Positions 9,580 to 17,652 of a stretch of DNA of 64,000 nucleotides are shown in pieces. The stretch is from contig JAQEYU010000002.1 in the NCBI GenBank assembly GCA_027692465.1, positions 558,001 to 622,000 on the forward strand, given 5' to 3'. The DNA comes from Enterococcaceae bacterium OF42-14pH9A (lineage in GTDB: Bacteria; Bacillota; Bacilli; Lactobacillales; Enterococcaceae). The notes beneath the pieces are model-generated. The model saw only the letters and a program-made list of their open reading frames with translations, had not been told where the DNA came from and made no database searches. Each line of letters starts with the position of its first letter. Within the stretch, counting starts at the first letter, position 1. The translations under genes were made by a program, and so were the position numbers.

Positions 9580-10227
9580 ATGAAACCAACCATTCAACCA
9601 TACCAATACATGGCGCTGCGCCAAACTGTCGATGAACTGATCAATGTCTATCAGTCCGTCAACGACCGCCACACTGTCCAAACCGTTCAAGCACTCGCCG
9701 TTGAAAAGATCCGCGAAGCAGTTCCCGGCAACTACCCGGAAATCGAAGAGCTGATCACCTTTTCACTGGATACCCGGCTCACCAAAGCGCGGGCTCAGCG
9801 CTGGTTTGACGATTTCAAAGCTTTCGTGGTCCCCTTTGCGGTACCGTCTGCCAAACAGGTGGAAAAAGCCTTTCGCAAAGTCAAAAAACTGAAAGTCCCG
9901 GACTTTGAACAGCTGGACCTGCGGGAACACACGTATATCGGCTGGAACGATCCCGGCAGCCAGAAAAAATTCTTGTTGCTGTATGCTGACGAGCGCCTGC
10001 TGGGGATCGCCGGTTCAATCCCGGCCGGTACGAAAAAAAATATCTGCTCCATCTGCCACAAAGAAGGCAACGTTGCCCTGTTCATGGCGACTACCAAAAC
10101 CGGCGCAGAAGGAACCTACACGAAAAAAGGCAATTACATCTGTATTGACAGTGAACAGTGCAATCGCCAATTGACCGATCGCAAGAACCTCGATCACTTC
10201 ATCGAACAAGTCAAAGAAGTGAAATAA
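9580..10227 (+). CDS. FusB/FusC-family EF-G-binding protein (fusidic-acid resistance type)
   Basis: A 215-aa cytosolic protein resembling FusB/FusC. These bind elongation factor G and free it from fusidic-acid-stalled ribosomes. The N-terminal half is helical, beginning MKPTIQPYQYMALRQTVDEL. The C-terminal treble-clef zinc domain shows CSICH and, later, CIDSEQC as the four-cysteine set. Length matches the family (about 210-215 aa). The start is preceded by AGGAAAGG at eight bases. Chromosomal homologues are common in Firmicutes and need not give clinical resistance. A leader peptide and interlocking hairpins precede it, and a strong terminator follows, so it is a monocistronic regulated unit. 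Confidence 0.88.
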   Translation: MKPTIQPYQYMALRQTVDELINVYQSVNDRHTVQTVQALAVEKIREAVPGNYPEIEELITFSLDTRLTKARAQRWFDDFKAFVVPFAVPSAKQVEKAFRKVKKLKVPDFEQLDLREHTYIGWNDPGSQKKFLLLYADERLLGIAGSIPAGTKKNICSICHKEGNVALFMATTKTGAEGTYTKKGNYICIDSEQCNRQLTDRKNLDHFIEQVKEVK

Positions 10228-10245
10228 CCGTTCCACCGATCAATC

Positions 10246-10297
10246 AAAAAAACGAAGGGGGTCAGCTCTTGACAGGGCTGATTCCCTTCGTTTTTTG
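10246..10297 (+). terminator. Intrinsic terminator between the FusB-type and HD genes
   Basis: AAAAAACGAAGGG pairs with CCCTTCGTTTTTT around an inner AGC/GCT stem. It ends in six T on the plus strand and has A-rich complement, so it may work in both directions for the convergent genes. Confidence 0.85.
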
Positions 10298-10298
10298 T

Positions 10299-10976
10299 CT
10301 ACCGATTGCCTATAGTTACCGCTTCCCGGTCGTTTCCGTTCTTTTTACTGAAAATTGCTGCGTATGTTTGTCGACAAGCAGTTGCAAATGCTTCCTCATC
10401 TGCCAAAAAACGGTGCAGTTTTGCCAGCTGTTGTTGATTTTTAGAATAAGTCAGCCAAAATACCAGTCCGCTGTCCGGTCCATACTTTTCTGTCATGTAG
10501 GCAGCAGCTTCAGTCAATAACGCTTGGAAATCCCGCAAGCCTTTTTTCTCTATCCCATACACAAAGGTTCGATACAGAATCCGCTCAAAATCGATGTCCC
10601 GATCCGCTTCGGAGATGATTTTTCCATAAAGGGAGCGCGGTTCATAGGACAGTGAGGCCCGATGATCCTCCACCGCTTCTCCCATCACTGTCAGTTGTTC
10701 CAAAGAAAACCAGCGCCGCAGCTTTTGATCGGCCAGCAGCAGTTCCTTTGAGCGGGTCTCATGATTTTGTCGTCCGAACAAAAGTCCCAGGTCGTGATAG
10801 GCAGCAACCGTATAGCAAAGTTGCGGATCGACATTCGGGTTGGCAAGTTCGTCAAGGATCTCAAAAGTATTGGTAATGACCTGCCGGACATGATGCGAGG
10901 AATGGCTGGTATCCAGCTGATCATAGCGGGGAATAACCTCACGCTCGATATAGTCTTTCAAATCTGAATCAATCAT
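10299..10976 (-). CDS. HD-domain phosphohydrolase
   Basis: A 225-aa cytosolic metal-dependent hydrolase. Metal ligands are visible in order: HHVRQV (His near 28), AAYHDLGLLFG (His-Asp), the EDHRAS region, and EADRDID (Asp). This order suits HD-superfamily nucleotide phosphohydrolases of the YedJ/YpgQ type; the true substrate is unknown. I chose the ATG at 10976 because AGGTGAT lies four bases upstream and the extra 21 residues of the longer frame look non-coding. It is convergent with the FusB-type gene and divergent from the XRE regulator. Confidence 0.85.
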   Translation of the reverse strand: MIDSDLKDYIEREVIPRYDQLDTSHSSHHVRQVITNTFEILDELANPNVDPQLCYTVAAYHDLGLLFGRQNHETRSKELLLADQKLRRWFSLEQLTVMGEAVEDHRASLSYEPRSLYGKIISEADRDIDFERILYRTFVYGIEKKGLRDFQALLTEAAAYMTEKYGPDSGLVFWLTYSKNQQQLAKLHRFLADEEAFATACRQTYAAIFSKKNGNDREAVTIGNR

Positions 10977-11034
10977 CGTATCACCTGCCAGAAAATTTTT
11001 CTCAATCAGTGTACCACAGCGCCGCCCCAAAAAT

Positions 11035-11100
11035 GTCATTTATAATTGACTTTTTAAAAAGAAGCGTTATACTTCACTCAAGGTGTCAATTATACATGAC
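11035..11100 (+). promoter_or_regulatory. Promoter of the XRE/membrane-protein operon flanked by two matching operators
   Basis: TTGACT (11046-11051) and TATACT (11068-11073) are separated by 16 bp. GTCATTTATAATTGAC (11035-11050) overlaps the -35. Its near-exact reverse complement GTCAATTATACATGAC (11085-11100) lies just after the start point. The two match at 15 of 16 positions and their centres are 50 bp apart. Autoregulation by the downstream XRE protein is the simple reading. Confidence 0.7.
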
Positions 11101-11126
11101 ATAAAACAAAGGATGTGACCGGCTTT

Positions 11127-11324
11127 GTGAATCGAGTAAAAGAATACCGCAAGCTTCGCGGCCTTTCCCAGCTGGCGTTGGCCAAAGAGATAGGTGTTGC
11201 CCGACAGACTATCAACATGATCGAAAATGACAAATACAACCCGACATTGGATCTGTGTTTGAAGATTTCCTGGGCATTGCAAACAGATTTGAATACACTA
11301 TTTTGGAGGGATCAAGATGAATAA
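11127..11324 (+). CDS. Small XRE-family transcriptional regulator
   Basis: A 65-residue protein that is almost only a helix-turn-helix: VNRVKEYRKLRGLSQLALAK, then EIGVARQTINMIENDKYNPT, then a short C-terminal helix. This is the YgzD-like group of tiny Cro/CI repressors. I chose the GTG at 11127, eight bases after GGATGTGA; a GTG four codons earlier is too close to that site. It overlaps the next gene by 8 bp, so the two are co-translated. In Firmicutes such regulators are often paired with a small membrane protein, as here. Its likely targets are the paired 16-bp operators at its own promoter. Confidence 0.88.
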   Translation: MNRVKEYRKLRGLSQLALAKEIGVARQTINMIENDKYNPTLDLCLKISWALQTDLNTLFWRDQDE

Positions 11325-11838
11325 ACTCAGCACTCGCGATAAATTTCTGAAGCACTTTTTCGGCATCACCGGTACCTTGGACGAATACAAACGAAACGAA
11401 GCCAATCGGATCGGTACCAATGCCTTTATGGGACTTTATGCCTATCTGCTGATCAGCACCTTTTTAGCCTTCGTATTCATTAACATTTATCCCGAATTGA
11501 CTCTTTGGGTATTATTGGCAGTCAATCTGTTAATGGTCATCTACGGAGTCGGCCTTTACATCATGGGTGCTGCCCGCAAAACATTACTCACCGAAAACGA
11601 AGCGGAAACAAAGGACATCCCCCAAATCAAGCAGCAAAATCGGCGCCAAGGTATCCGTCAAATGGTCTTCTTTGCAGTCGGTTTTCACATTCTACAGGCC
11701 TTTGCTTCCGGTCACGATTTTCTTTCTCACCTGCAGGATCCTGTGCATATTGGGATTGCAGCCGTCAGTGGCGTGTTTTTTGGTCTGACGATGACAGCTA
11801 TCGCCAACAGCCGGATCAAAGAGGTCGGGCAGGATTGA
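11317..11838 (+). CDS. Membrane protein paired with XRE regulator (DUF3278/DUF6773-like)
   Basis: A 173-aa protein with four predicted membrane helices (about residues 33-52, 57-80, 116-135 and 143-163) and a cytosolic N-terminus carrying FLKHFFGITGTLDEYKRNE. I recognise the pattern of DUF3278-like proteins encoded after small XRE regulators in lactic acid bacteria, but the family assignment is tentative and no function is known. It starts inside the regulator gene with GGAGGG upstream. The pair may form a membrane-sensed regulatory unit in which the membrane protein modulates the repressor; this is inference. Confidence 0.8.
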   Translation: MNKLSTRDKFLKHFFGITGTLDEYKRNEANRIGTNAFMGLYAYLLISTFLAFVFINIYPELTLWVLLAVNLLMVIYGVGLYIMGAARKTLLTENEAETKDIPQIKQQNRRQGIRQMVFFAVGFHILQAFASGHDFLSHLQDPVHIGIAAVSGVFFGLTMTAIANSRIKEVGQD

Positions 11839-11935
11839 TCGATCACAGTGTAATAAAATGCTCCCCTGCAAAAGAGAATTGCGCAAGACAGTCGAACTTG
11901 CAGAGGATCAGCCTCAGAATCCGCCACTGCCGCTG

Positions 11936-13459
11936 CTATTGTACAATTGACAGCTCCGGAATAGCAGCTTTTTTCAGCGCCAATTCGCTAATCTTTTTTT
12001 GAATCCGCAGCATGCTCTGGCCGTCCAAGACCGGATCCACTGCCATGAATTCCACTTGTCGGGAGAGACGACGAAGCTGCCCGGTGGAAATGATCAGGTC
12101 GTATCTGCTGCTGATTTCATAAACGGATTCAGCCACCGCTGAGATCGTATCAACGGTGAAATTCCCACAGACCCCAGTAGTGATCAAGTGGGCGATGAAT
12201 TTTTCTTCGGTGGGCGTCAGGCTGGAAACCACAAGGACCCTGATTGCGGGACCGGCTTTTTGCAGCCGCTCCATACTGTCAGGGATCAACGTCAGCATCC
12301 AGTAGGCAAAAATATAGCGGAAACCTTCCTCCTGGTAAAGCTCATAGCGCGTCGCCTGTCTGCGCAACAGGTCCAGTATTTGAGCAATCGACTGCCCATA
12401 AACAGCTGTAAACGCCTGCACCAAGTCCCGTTCATTTCGCCGCAGAATCTGGATATAGCTGCCGTTTTCCGGATGCAAAAAAGAGGAGTTCATCATGGTA
12501 GTGACCAGTTCCTGTTGGACTTGCTGCGATACCGGAACCGAAAACAGTTCATTGAGTTGGGCGACGGTTTCGCTGTGGATCTCAAATTGCCGCCGGACCC
12601 GCTTGTTTTCCTTCAGCGCCTGTTCCCGATGACGGTCATTGAAGATCAAGGCATCGCTGAACTGCAGCCACATCAATTCTCTGAAGACGGTCTCCTGCCA
12701 AACAAGACCGAAATCACTTTTCAAGACCCGCTGCAGTTCTTCACAAACCGCCGGCTCCGGTGCTTGCGGATAAGCGGAATTCAACTGACGTTCCGGAAAA
12801 AAGTGTCCGTTTTTGATCCGCCAGGCACTGATATACAGGTTGTAGACCAGCCGATGTTTGAAGATATAGGCGGGCTGGTAGCCGTTTGTTTCAATGAAAC
12901 TGTTGGCGAAGCGCTCGAAGGTCTGCTTTTGATAAGACGAGCTTTGGGGCAGCGTGACTTCGATCTCATGAAATTTTTCAGTGAAGTAGCGGTAATACAG
13001 CTGGCGGACAACCCCTTCCGGACCGATGATCCGCAATGGCCGGTGCCGCAGCATCAGCTTGGCCTGGCGCAAGATTCGATCCAGTTTTCGCAGGCAGCGT
13101 TAGGTATGAGAAGGACTGATGAACAACGCCTGGGCCAATTGGGATATATTTTCATAGCGCTCATACAACAGCTCCTCCAATATGCAAAATTCCGTGGATT
13201 GCTTCAAAAAGAAACTGTAGAGCTCACTCAACGACACCCGGTCACCATTTCGCAGGTAATACAGCCCCTGTCTTTTTTCAATATGAAAGTCAGACTGGGC
13301 TTCGTTGAGATTTTTTTGATCCTTCAATAACACCGGCAGCGAACAATCCAGACTGGCTAACAAGTATTCTGTCGAACAACCGGTCCGTTGCTCATATAAC
13401 AACTCCAACAGCCGCAGTCGCCGTCTGTCGATGCCGCTGAGTAAATTTCTGAAATCCAT
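11936..13459 (-). pseudogene. Mga/AtxA-type transcriptional regulator interrupted by an in-frame stop
   Basis: Two open frames are in the same frame and separated only by a TAA codon at 13100-13102. Read through, they give about 507 aa, the normal length of Mga-family regulators. The N-terminal part has an Mga HTH (RRLRLLELLYEQRTG and NISQLAQALFISPSHT). The stop falls in that helix-turn-helix, and the downstream part continues with CLRKLDRILRQAKLM and a PRD-like and EIIB-like C-terminus. The ATG at 13459 has GAGGAGA upstream. It sits just after the pilus operon, so it may have been the EbpR/Mga-like activator of the pili. A sequencing error or readthrough cannot be excluded. Confidence 0.8.
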
Positions 13460-13659
13460 CCTTGTGTCTCCTCGTTCAAAATGACTTCTCCAACAATACA
13501 GTTTTTCCCATATTACATAAAAGCAGCCGGCAAGAAAAGCGGTCTGTGCCAATCTTCAAAAAATCCTTCTTTTTTAACAAAACTCCCACCGGTTTAGGCC
13601 TGTTTCTTCAAGGCATCGACGAATATCAAGAGGCTGCGAAACATCGACAAATCAGCCCG

Positions 13660-14523
13660 TCATTCCACCCTCTTTACAAGCTTTCGATAACGCAGAAACA
13701 AACGAGCTATCAGCAGCAGCAGACTTGCAACAATGAACAACAGTCCCGCCGCCAACAGCTGCTGCCGGTTGTGACGATTGCGGTCCGCCTGTCGCACTTC
13801 TTGCTCCAGATCGGAGGTCAGCGGGATCCGTTCCGCTGTCACCAGCAACCGATGACTGTTGACCATATAAGGGGTACAAGTCAGCAGGGTCAGGAGTTCC
13901 CGACCTTGCTTAAGTTCCAGCGCCCCCGTTTCGTAGGGAAGCACGATGCGGATTTCCTGCACCTGATAGGCCAGCTTTTCCCCGAACAAGGTGAGCAGGA
14001 TCCGATCACCATAATGGACATTTTCCAGATCCGTGAACAGTTTTCGCTCCGGCAGGCCGCTGTGGGCCGAAATCACCCCGTGGGTCCCTTCGCCGCCACC
14101 GGGAAAGGAGGTCCCCTGCATCAAAGCGGCACCTTGCTGCAGCAGTTTTTCTTCAGTGCGGTCAAACAACGGCAGGGTGATCCGAATCGCCGGAATGCTG
14201 ATTGCTCCAATCAGGTGTTCCTCCAGAGAAGTCTCGGCGGCGATTTGAGTTTCATTGCCGTCGCTGAAAGGATCTGCCATCGGGACCAGCCCGTTTCTTT
14301 TGACCTGCTGATTATACGCGTCGATTCGTTGCTTTTGTGCGGCGGCATTCTTATGGTTCCGAGCTGCCGCAGCGGCCATGCGCACCTGATCGATATGCTC
14401 ATTCAGTGCATTGCGGCAAAAAGGATAGCTCAGTATCGCCAAGCCCGCCGCAAAAATCAGCAAAAGCAGCAGTTTTTGCAGCAGCTGCTGCCGGTGCCGC
14501 CGATTTTTGTCCGTTGCCGTCAT
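13660..14523 (-). CDS. srtC: Class C sortase (pilin polymerase), second of pair
   Basis: A 287-aa membrane transpeptidase that joins pilin subunits through lysine isopeptide bonds outside the cell. It has an N-terminal helix (LLLLLIFAAGLAILSY), the lid motif DPF near residue 84, the catalytic His in SAHSGLP, Cys in LLTCTP and Arg in NSHRLLV, and a C-terminal membrane helix. All features match class C sortases. It begins within the stop codon of the preceding sortase gene (ATGA overlap). Two polymerases in one operon may divide the work between the tip, basal and backbone pilins. Confidence 0.94.
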   Translation of the reverse strand: MTATDKNRRHRQQLLQKLLLLLIFAAGLAILSYPFCRNALNEHIDQVRMAAAAARNHKNAAAQKQRIDAYNQQVKRNGLVPMADPFSDGNETQIAAETSLEEHLIGAISIPAIRITLPLFDRTEEKLLQQGAALMQGTSFPGGGEGTHGVISAHSGLPERKLFTDLENVHYGDRILLTLFGEKLAYQVQEIRIVLPYETGALELKQGRELLTLLTCTPYMVNSHRLLVTAERIPLTSDLEQEVRQADRNRHNRQQLLAAGLLFIVASLLLLIARLFLRYRKLVKRVE

Positions 14524-15704
14524 AAGAATTCGCCTGCCTTCACCTGAAAACTGCGGTCTCGATCACAGCTTTTCAAACACGAAGCCGTTTTGCCGACTCG
14601 GAATCCGGTCGCTTTCACTCGCCGGATTTTTGCAACAAACAGAGCTCTGCCGGCTGCTGTGATCCGATAATGTCCCCCGGGGAGCTGTCCGAAATCCACC
14701 TGACCGGTTTCATCGCTTACAGCAATCCGCAGCTGCCCCATCTGTTTCACGGGCCGTCGCAACCAAAAGCTCACCAACTGAAATTCTTCCTCAGCCCAAG
14801 GACCGGCAGCAGTGGTCACCCGAAAACACAGCCGATACCGGCAGCCCCGAATGAGCCAGCGGCGGGTCTGGCTGCAGATGAACCACAGCGCCCCCGTCAA
14901 GCCACAGCTTCCGACGACAACCAGCCGGAAGATTCGCAAACGATGGTAGCGCTTGGTGTTGTTGATTGCTTTTGCGGCAGCAGCCGGATACGGGATGCGC
15001 CGTCCCTGTACCAGCAGTCTCTGACTGTTGATTCCATACGGTGTACAGGTCAAAAGTGTTACCAGATCGGCAGTGGGCACCACGGCCAATTTCGAAAAAT
15101 CATCCGGCTCCACTACCTGGATGCGAAACACCTCATAGGCCAACTTCACCCCAGCCACATGAAGAAAAAATTGATCGGTCTCCCGCAGCTGATCGAGATC
15201 TGTAAACAAACGCTTTTCCTCAAAACCCGTGTGGCCGGTAAGCACCGCATGACTGTTCTTGCCTCCTGTCGGCAACGAAGCTCCGGGCATCACCGTCGCT
15301 CCCTGCTCCAGCAAAAAATCGTCGGTTCGGTCATAAATTGGCAGACTGATCCGGATTTTGGGAATGAAGAGCGCCCCGATACACCGCTCCTCCAGATAGG
15401 TTCGGCGTTTTTCCGACAATCGGGCGGTCTCTTGCGTAAAGGGATCGGCAAAACGTCCGCTGCCGGGGATCGTCGTCTGCCCGGCTGCCTGCTGTTCTTT
15501 TCGGTCTGCTGCCTGTTTTGCAGCCGCCGCCTGTCCCCGAGCCAAATTCCGCTTACCAAGTTCCGCCAGTCGCAACTGATCGTTGTAATTGTTGAGGGCA
15601 TCCGCCAAAAAAGGATACATGAAGATAAAAAAGCCGGCCGTAAAGACCAACGCTGCCGACAATTTCAGTAACCATTCCACCAACGCGCCCCCGCCTGCTT
15701 TCAT
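14520..15704 (-). CDS. srtC: Class C sortase with C-terminal extension
   Basis: A 394-aa pilin-polymerising sortase. The N-terminal helix, lid motif ADPF, His in TGHTGFEE, Cys in LLTCTPYG and Arg in NSQRLLV are all present, followed by the usual second membrane helix (about 268-290). It then continues for about 100 residues past the normal end. The extension is rich in beta-like segments with GQVDFGQLPGGHYRI, which resembles the turn of a Cna-B/SpaA-type fold. If the membrane topology is standard, this part would be cytosolic, which is odd for such a fold. The ATG has GGAGG eleven bases upstream. The gene is separated from the backbone pilin by 307 bp that hold a dispersed repeat. Confidence 0.9.
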   Translation of the reverse strand: MKAGGGALVEWLLKLSAALVFTAGFFIFMYPFLADALNNYNDQLRLAELGKRNLARGQAAAAKQAADRKEQQAAGQTTIPGSGRFADPFTQETARLSEKRRTYLEERCIGALFIPKIRISLPIYDRTDDFLLEQGATVMPGASLPTGGKNSHAVLTGHTGFEEKRLFTDLDQLRETDQFFLHVAGVKLAYEVFRIQVVEPDDFSKLAVVPTADLVTLLTCTPYGINSQRLLVQGRRIPYPAAAAKAINNTKRYHRLRIFRLVVVGSCGLTGALWFICSQTRRWLIRGCRYRLCFRVTTAAGPWAEEEFQLVSFWLRRPVKQMGQLRIAVSDETGQVDFGQLPGGHYRITAAGRALFVAKIRRVKATGFRVGKTASCLKSCDRDRSFQVKAGEFL

Positions 15705-15849
15705 CCTTTATCCCGCCTCCTCGTCATTATGTATGGCAGGTCCGGCCTGCACAACTCAAATAGCCGGACCCGCAGATTCTCACAGAAACTTTCCCAAGAC
15801 CGCATCATCATTTTTTGCCGTTGCTCCCAAGTCTCACGAAGCACTGCTT

Positions 15850-15946
15850 TTCTATCCAGGCAGAAATCAAACCAATTTACTCGAAAACTTCAGAGCCAGC
15901 TGGCATGCCAATCATCGTGGTGCACGCACGACCGGCTGCAACCTGA
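15850..15946 (+). repeat. Dispersed repeat family 1, copy B (inside the pilus operon)
   Basis: It reads TTCTATCCAGGCAG, AATCAAACCAATTTACTCG, CTTCAGAGCCAGCTGG and TGGCATGCCAATCATCGTGG. It matches copy C (47.8-47.95 kb, opposite strand) at about nine bases in ten. It sits in the 307-bp gap between the backbone pilin and the first sortase gene. The rest of that gap has an 8-bp GGTCCGGC/GCCGGACC hairpin near the sortase start and no gene. Confidence 0.8.
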
Positions 15947-16011
15947 AAATCGGATTTTTCTGCCAAGAAAAGAATCCGGCAGTTCTGCCTCGTTTTTCAA
16001 AATCGTTTCCG

Positions 16012-17652
16012 CTAAACAATTTTGCGGGCGATCCGGCGATAGCGAACAACTGCCCCGCACATCAACAAGGAGCCGATGATCAAAAAGGCTGCAATCCCGG
16101 TCCCGCCGGTCGAAGGCAGGAAACCGCCTTTAGTGACGTTCTCGATTTCTACTTTCACCGTGTCATCAAAAGACCCTTTGGCAACGGTAAATTCGATGTC
16201 TTCCGCCAACAGTTGGAAGCCGTCCGGCGCTGCGATTTCTCGCAGATAATACGTCCCGAATGCCAATCCGGCAACACTGATCAGGCCGTCTGTTTCCGAT
16301 GTGTAAACTTTTGCGTCGGTTCCGGAAAGATCCGTTCCTTCGTTGAAATCCGTCCAAGCCACGGTATCATTGGCGATTGCGAGATACGAGCTGACGGCGC
16401 CTTCCTTTTTGATTACCACAAATTTCGCATCTTTCAGCGGGATCTTAGCTCCGGAGGTCCGATCCGCTTCGTATTTCAGGAACTTATGGCCGCCGGTAAC
16501 AAATTTAGGAACCATACTAGCTTCTTTGTCATCTTCTTCTCCGTCATGGGTCATTTCCACTGTGAAATTATTTTCGATATCCGTGTCCACCGGCGTCAGC
16601 TCCGTGAAGGATACAGAATAGAAAAATGCAATCTCTTTACCGGCATACTGTGAAAGAAACTCGGCAGTGCTTTTTGAAATCGCAAAAGCAGCCGGATCAT
16701 CGTTTTTATTTTTATCATTCAGGTTCATAACAAGCTTAAAGCCGGCGTGGGTTCCTGCCTCAGGTGTTTCACCAAATGTGGTCATCCTTCCGTGGGCCAA
16801 AAAGTCTGCTGGAATGATTGGTTCGTCTTCGATTTCGATTGCCTCCAAGCCTTCAAACTTCATGCCGCCAACAGATACCTGATCGACAAAACTCAGCTCG
16901 GTGTACCGAGTCACTTCATTTTCGTCACCGTCGTTCAGTATTTCACCGATTTGATTGGGAATCGTAAAATAGGCTTTGAAACGGATCTTCTTACCCAATT
17001 CATAGTCATACCGTCCCTCAGTCCCGGCTTCGACTTCTTCGCCTTCTTCATCTACGATTACTTTGCCGATATTTCCTGCCATCTTGTTTTTCGGATAGAG
17101 ATGGATGTCGGTGATTTCATTTTCACCGCTGATGACCGGCAATGCCAGAATCAACGGATATTTGCCTTTGGTCACACCGTCTTTTTGATGCTCCTCAAAG
17201 AAATACACCTTGTAGACACCCTTCTCGTCTCGTTTCGGCAACTCCTTGAAATAAGCCTTGCCGTCTTTGTCGGTTTCCTGAGCTGCTCCCACTTGTGTAG
17301 AGTTATCTTTGTCCAGAACATATTCCTGCATCAATGTTTTTCTGATGGTCGCATAATCTTCTGCTGATTCATTTCCCTGCAGGCGGGCGTTCAGTTTGGC
17401 GTGGAAATCATCAGTGATGTCCCAAGCGCTGAAAGTCACTCCCGGCAAGCCTTCATACTGCTCGAAAATCGTCATTTCCGAGCCGGTATTCTCCACCTCT
17501 TCTGACGGGAACTGGTCCATTTTCTTTTTGTGGAGCGTGACGTCGACGGTTTCTGCTGCTGCGGTCACCGGTACACTGCCCAATCCTCCTAATAAGAAGG
17601 GCAGCAGACAAGATACGAGGGTCAACCAACTGATCATTTTCACTTTTTTCAT
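16012..17652 (-). CDS. Major (backbone) pilin, LPXTG-anchored
   Basis: A 546-aa secreted pilus shaft subunit of the EbpC/SpaA type. A signal peptide runs to about residue 33. The pilin motif is seen as HLYPKN with the polymerising Lys near residue 188. A Cna-B domain carries the E-box YYLREIAAPDGFQ near residue 480. The cell-wall signal LPSTG is followed by a hydrophobic helix and the basic tail RYRRIARK. It starts in a 4-bp ATGA overlap with the basal pilin gene. After secretion, the sortases encoded downstream would link the LPSTG threonine of one copy to the pilin-motif lysine of the next. Confidence 0.95.
   Translation of the reverse strand: MKKVKMISWLTLVSCLLPFLLGGLGSVPVTAAAETVDVTLHKKKMDQFPSEEVENTGSEMTIFEQYEGLPGVTFSAWDITDDFHAKLNARLQGNESAEDYATIRKTLMQEYVLDKDNSTQVGAAQETDKDGKAYFKELPKRDEKGVYKVYFFEEHQKDGVTKGKYPLILALPVISGENEITDIHLYPKNKMAGNIGKVIVDEEGEEVEAGTEGRYDYELGKKIRFKAYFTIPNQIGEILNDGDENEVTRYTELSFVDQVSVGGMKFEGLEAIEIEDEPIIPADFLAHGRMTTFGETPEAGTHAGFKLVMNLNDKNKNDDPAAFAISKSTAEFLSQYAGKEIAFFYSVSFTELTPVDTDIENNFTVEMTHDGEEDDKEASMVPKFVTGGHKFLKYEADRTSGAKIPLKDAKFVVIKKEGAVSSYLAIANDTVAWTDFNEGTDLSGTDAKVYTSETDGLISVAGLAFGTYYLREIAAPDGFQLLAEDIEFTVAKGSFDDTVKVEIENVTKGGFLPSTGGTGIAAFLIIGSLLMCGAVVRYRRIARKIV

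Noticed and set aside
12188..13330. 380-codon plus-strand frame opposite the Mga-type regulator
   Set aside because: Antisense to a recognisable regulator whose motifs continue across its stop codon. No ribosome binding site.
15589..16653. 354-codon plus-strand frame across the pilin/sortase gap
   Set aside because: Antisense to pilin and sortase genes. Part of it matches other frames only because repeat family 1 lies inside.
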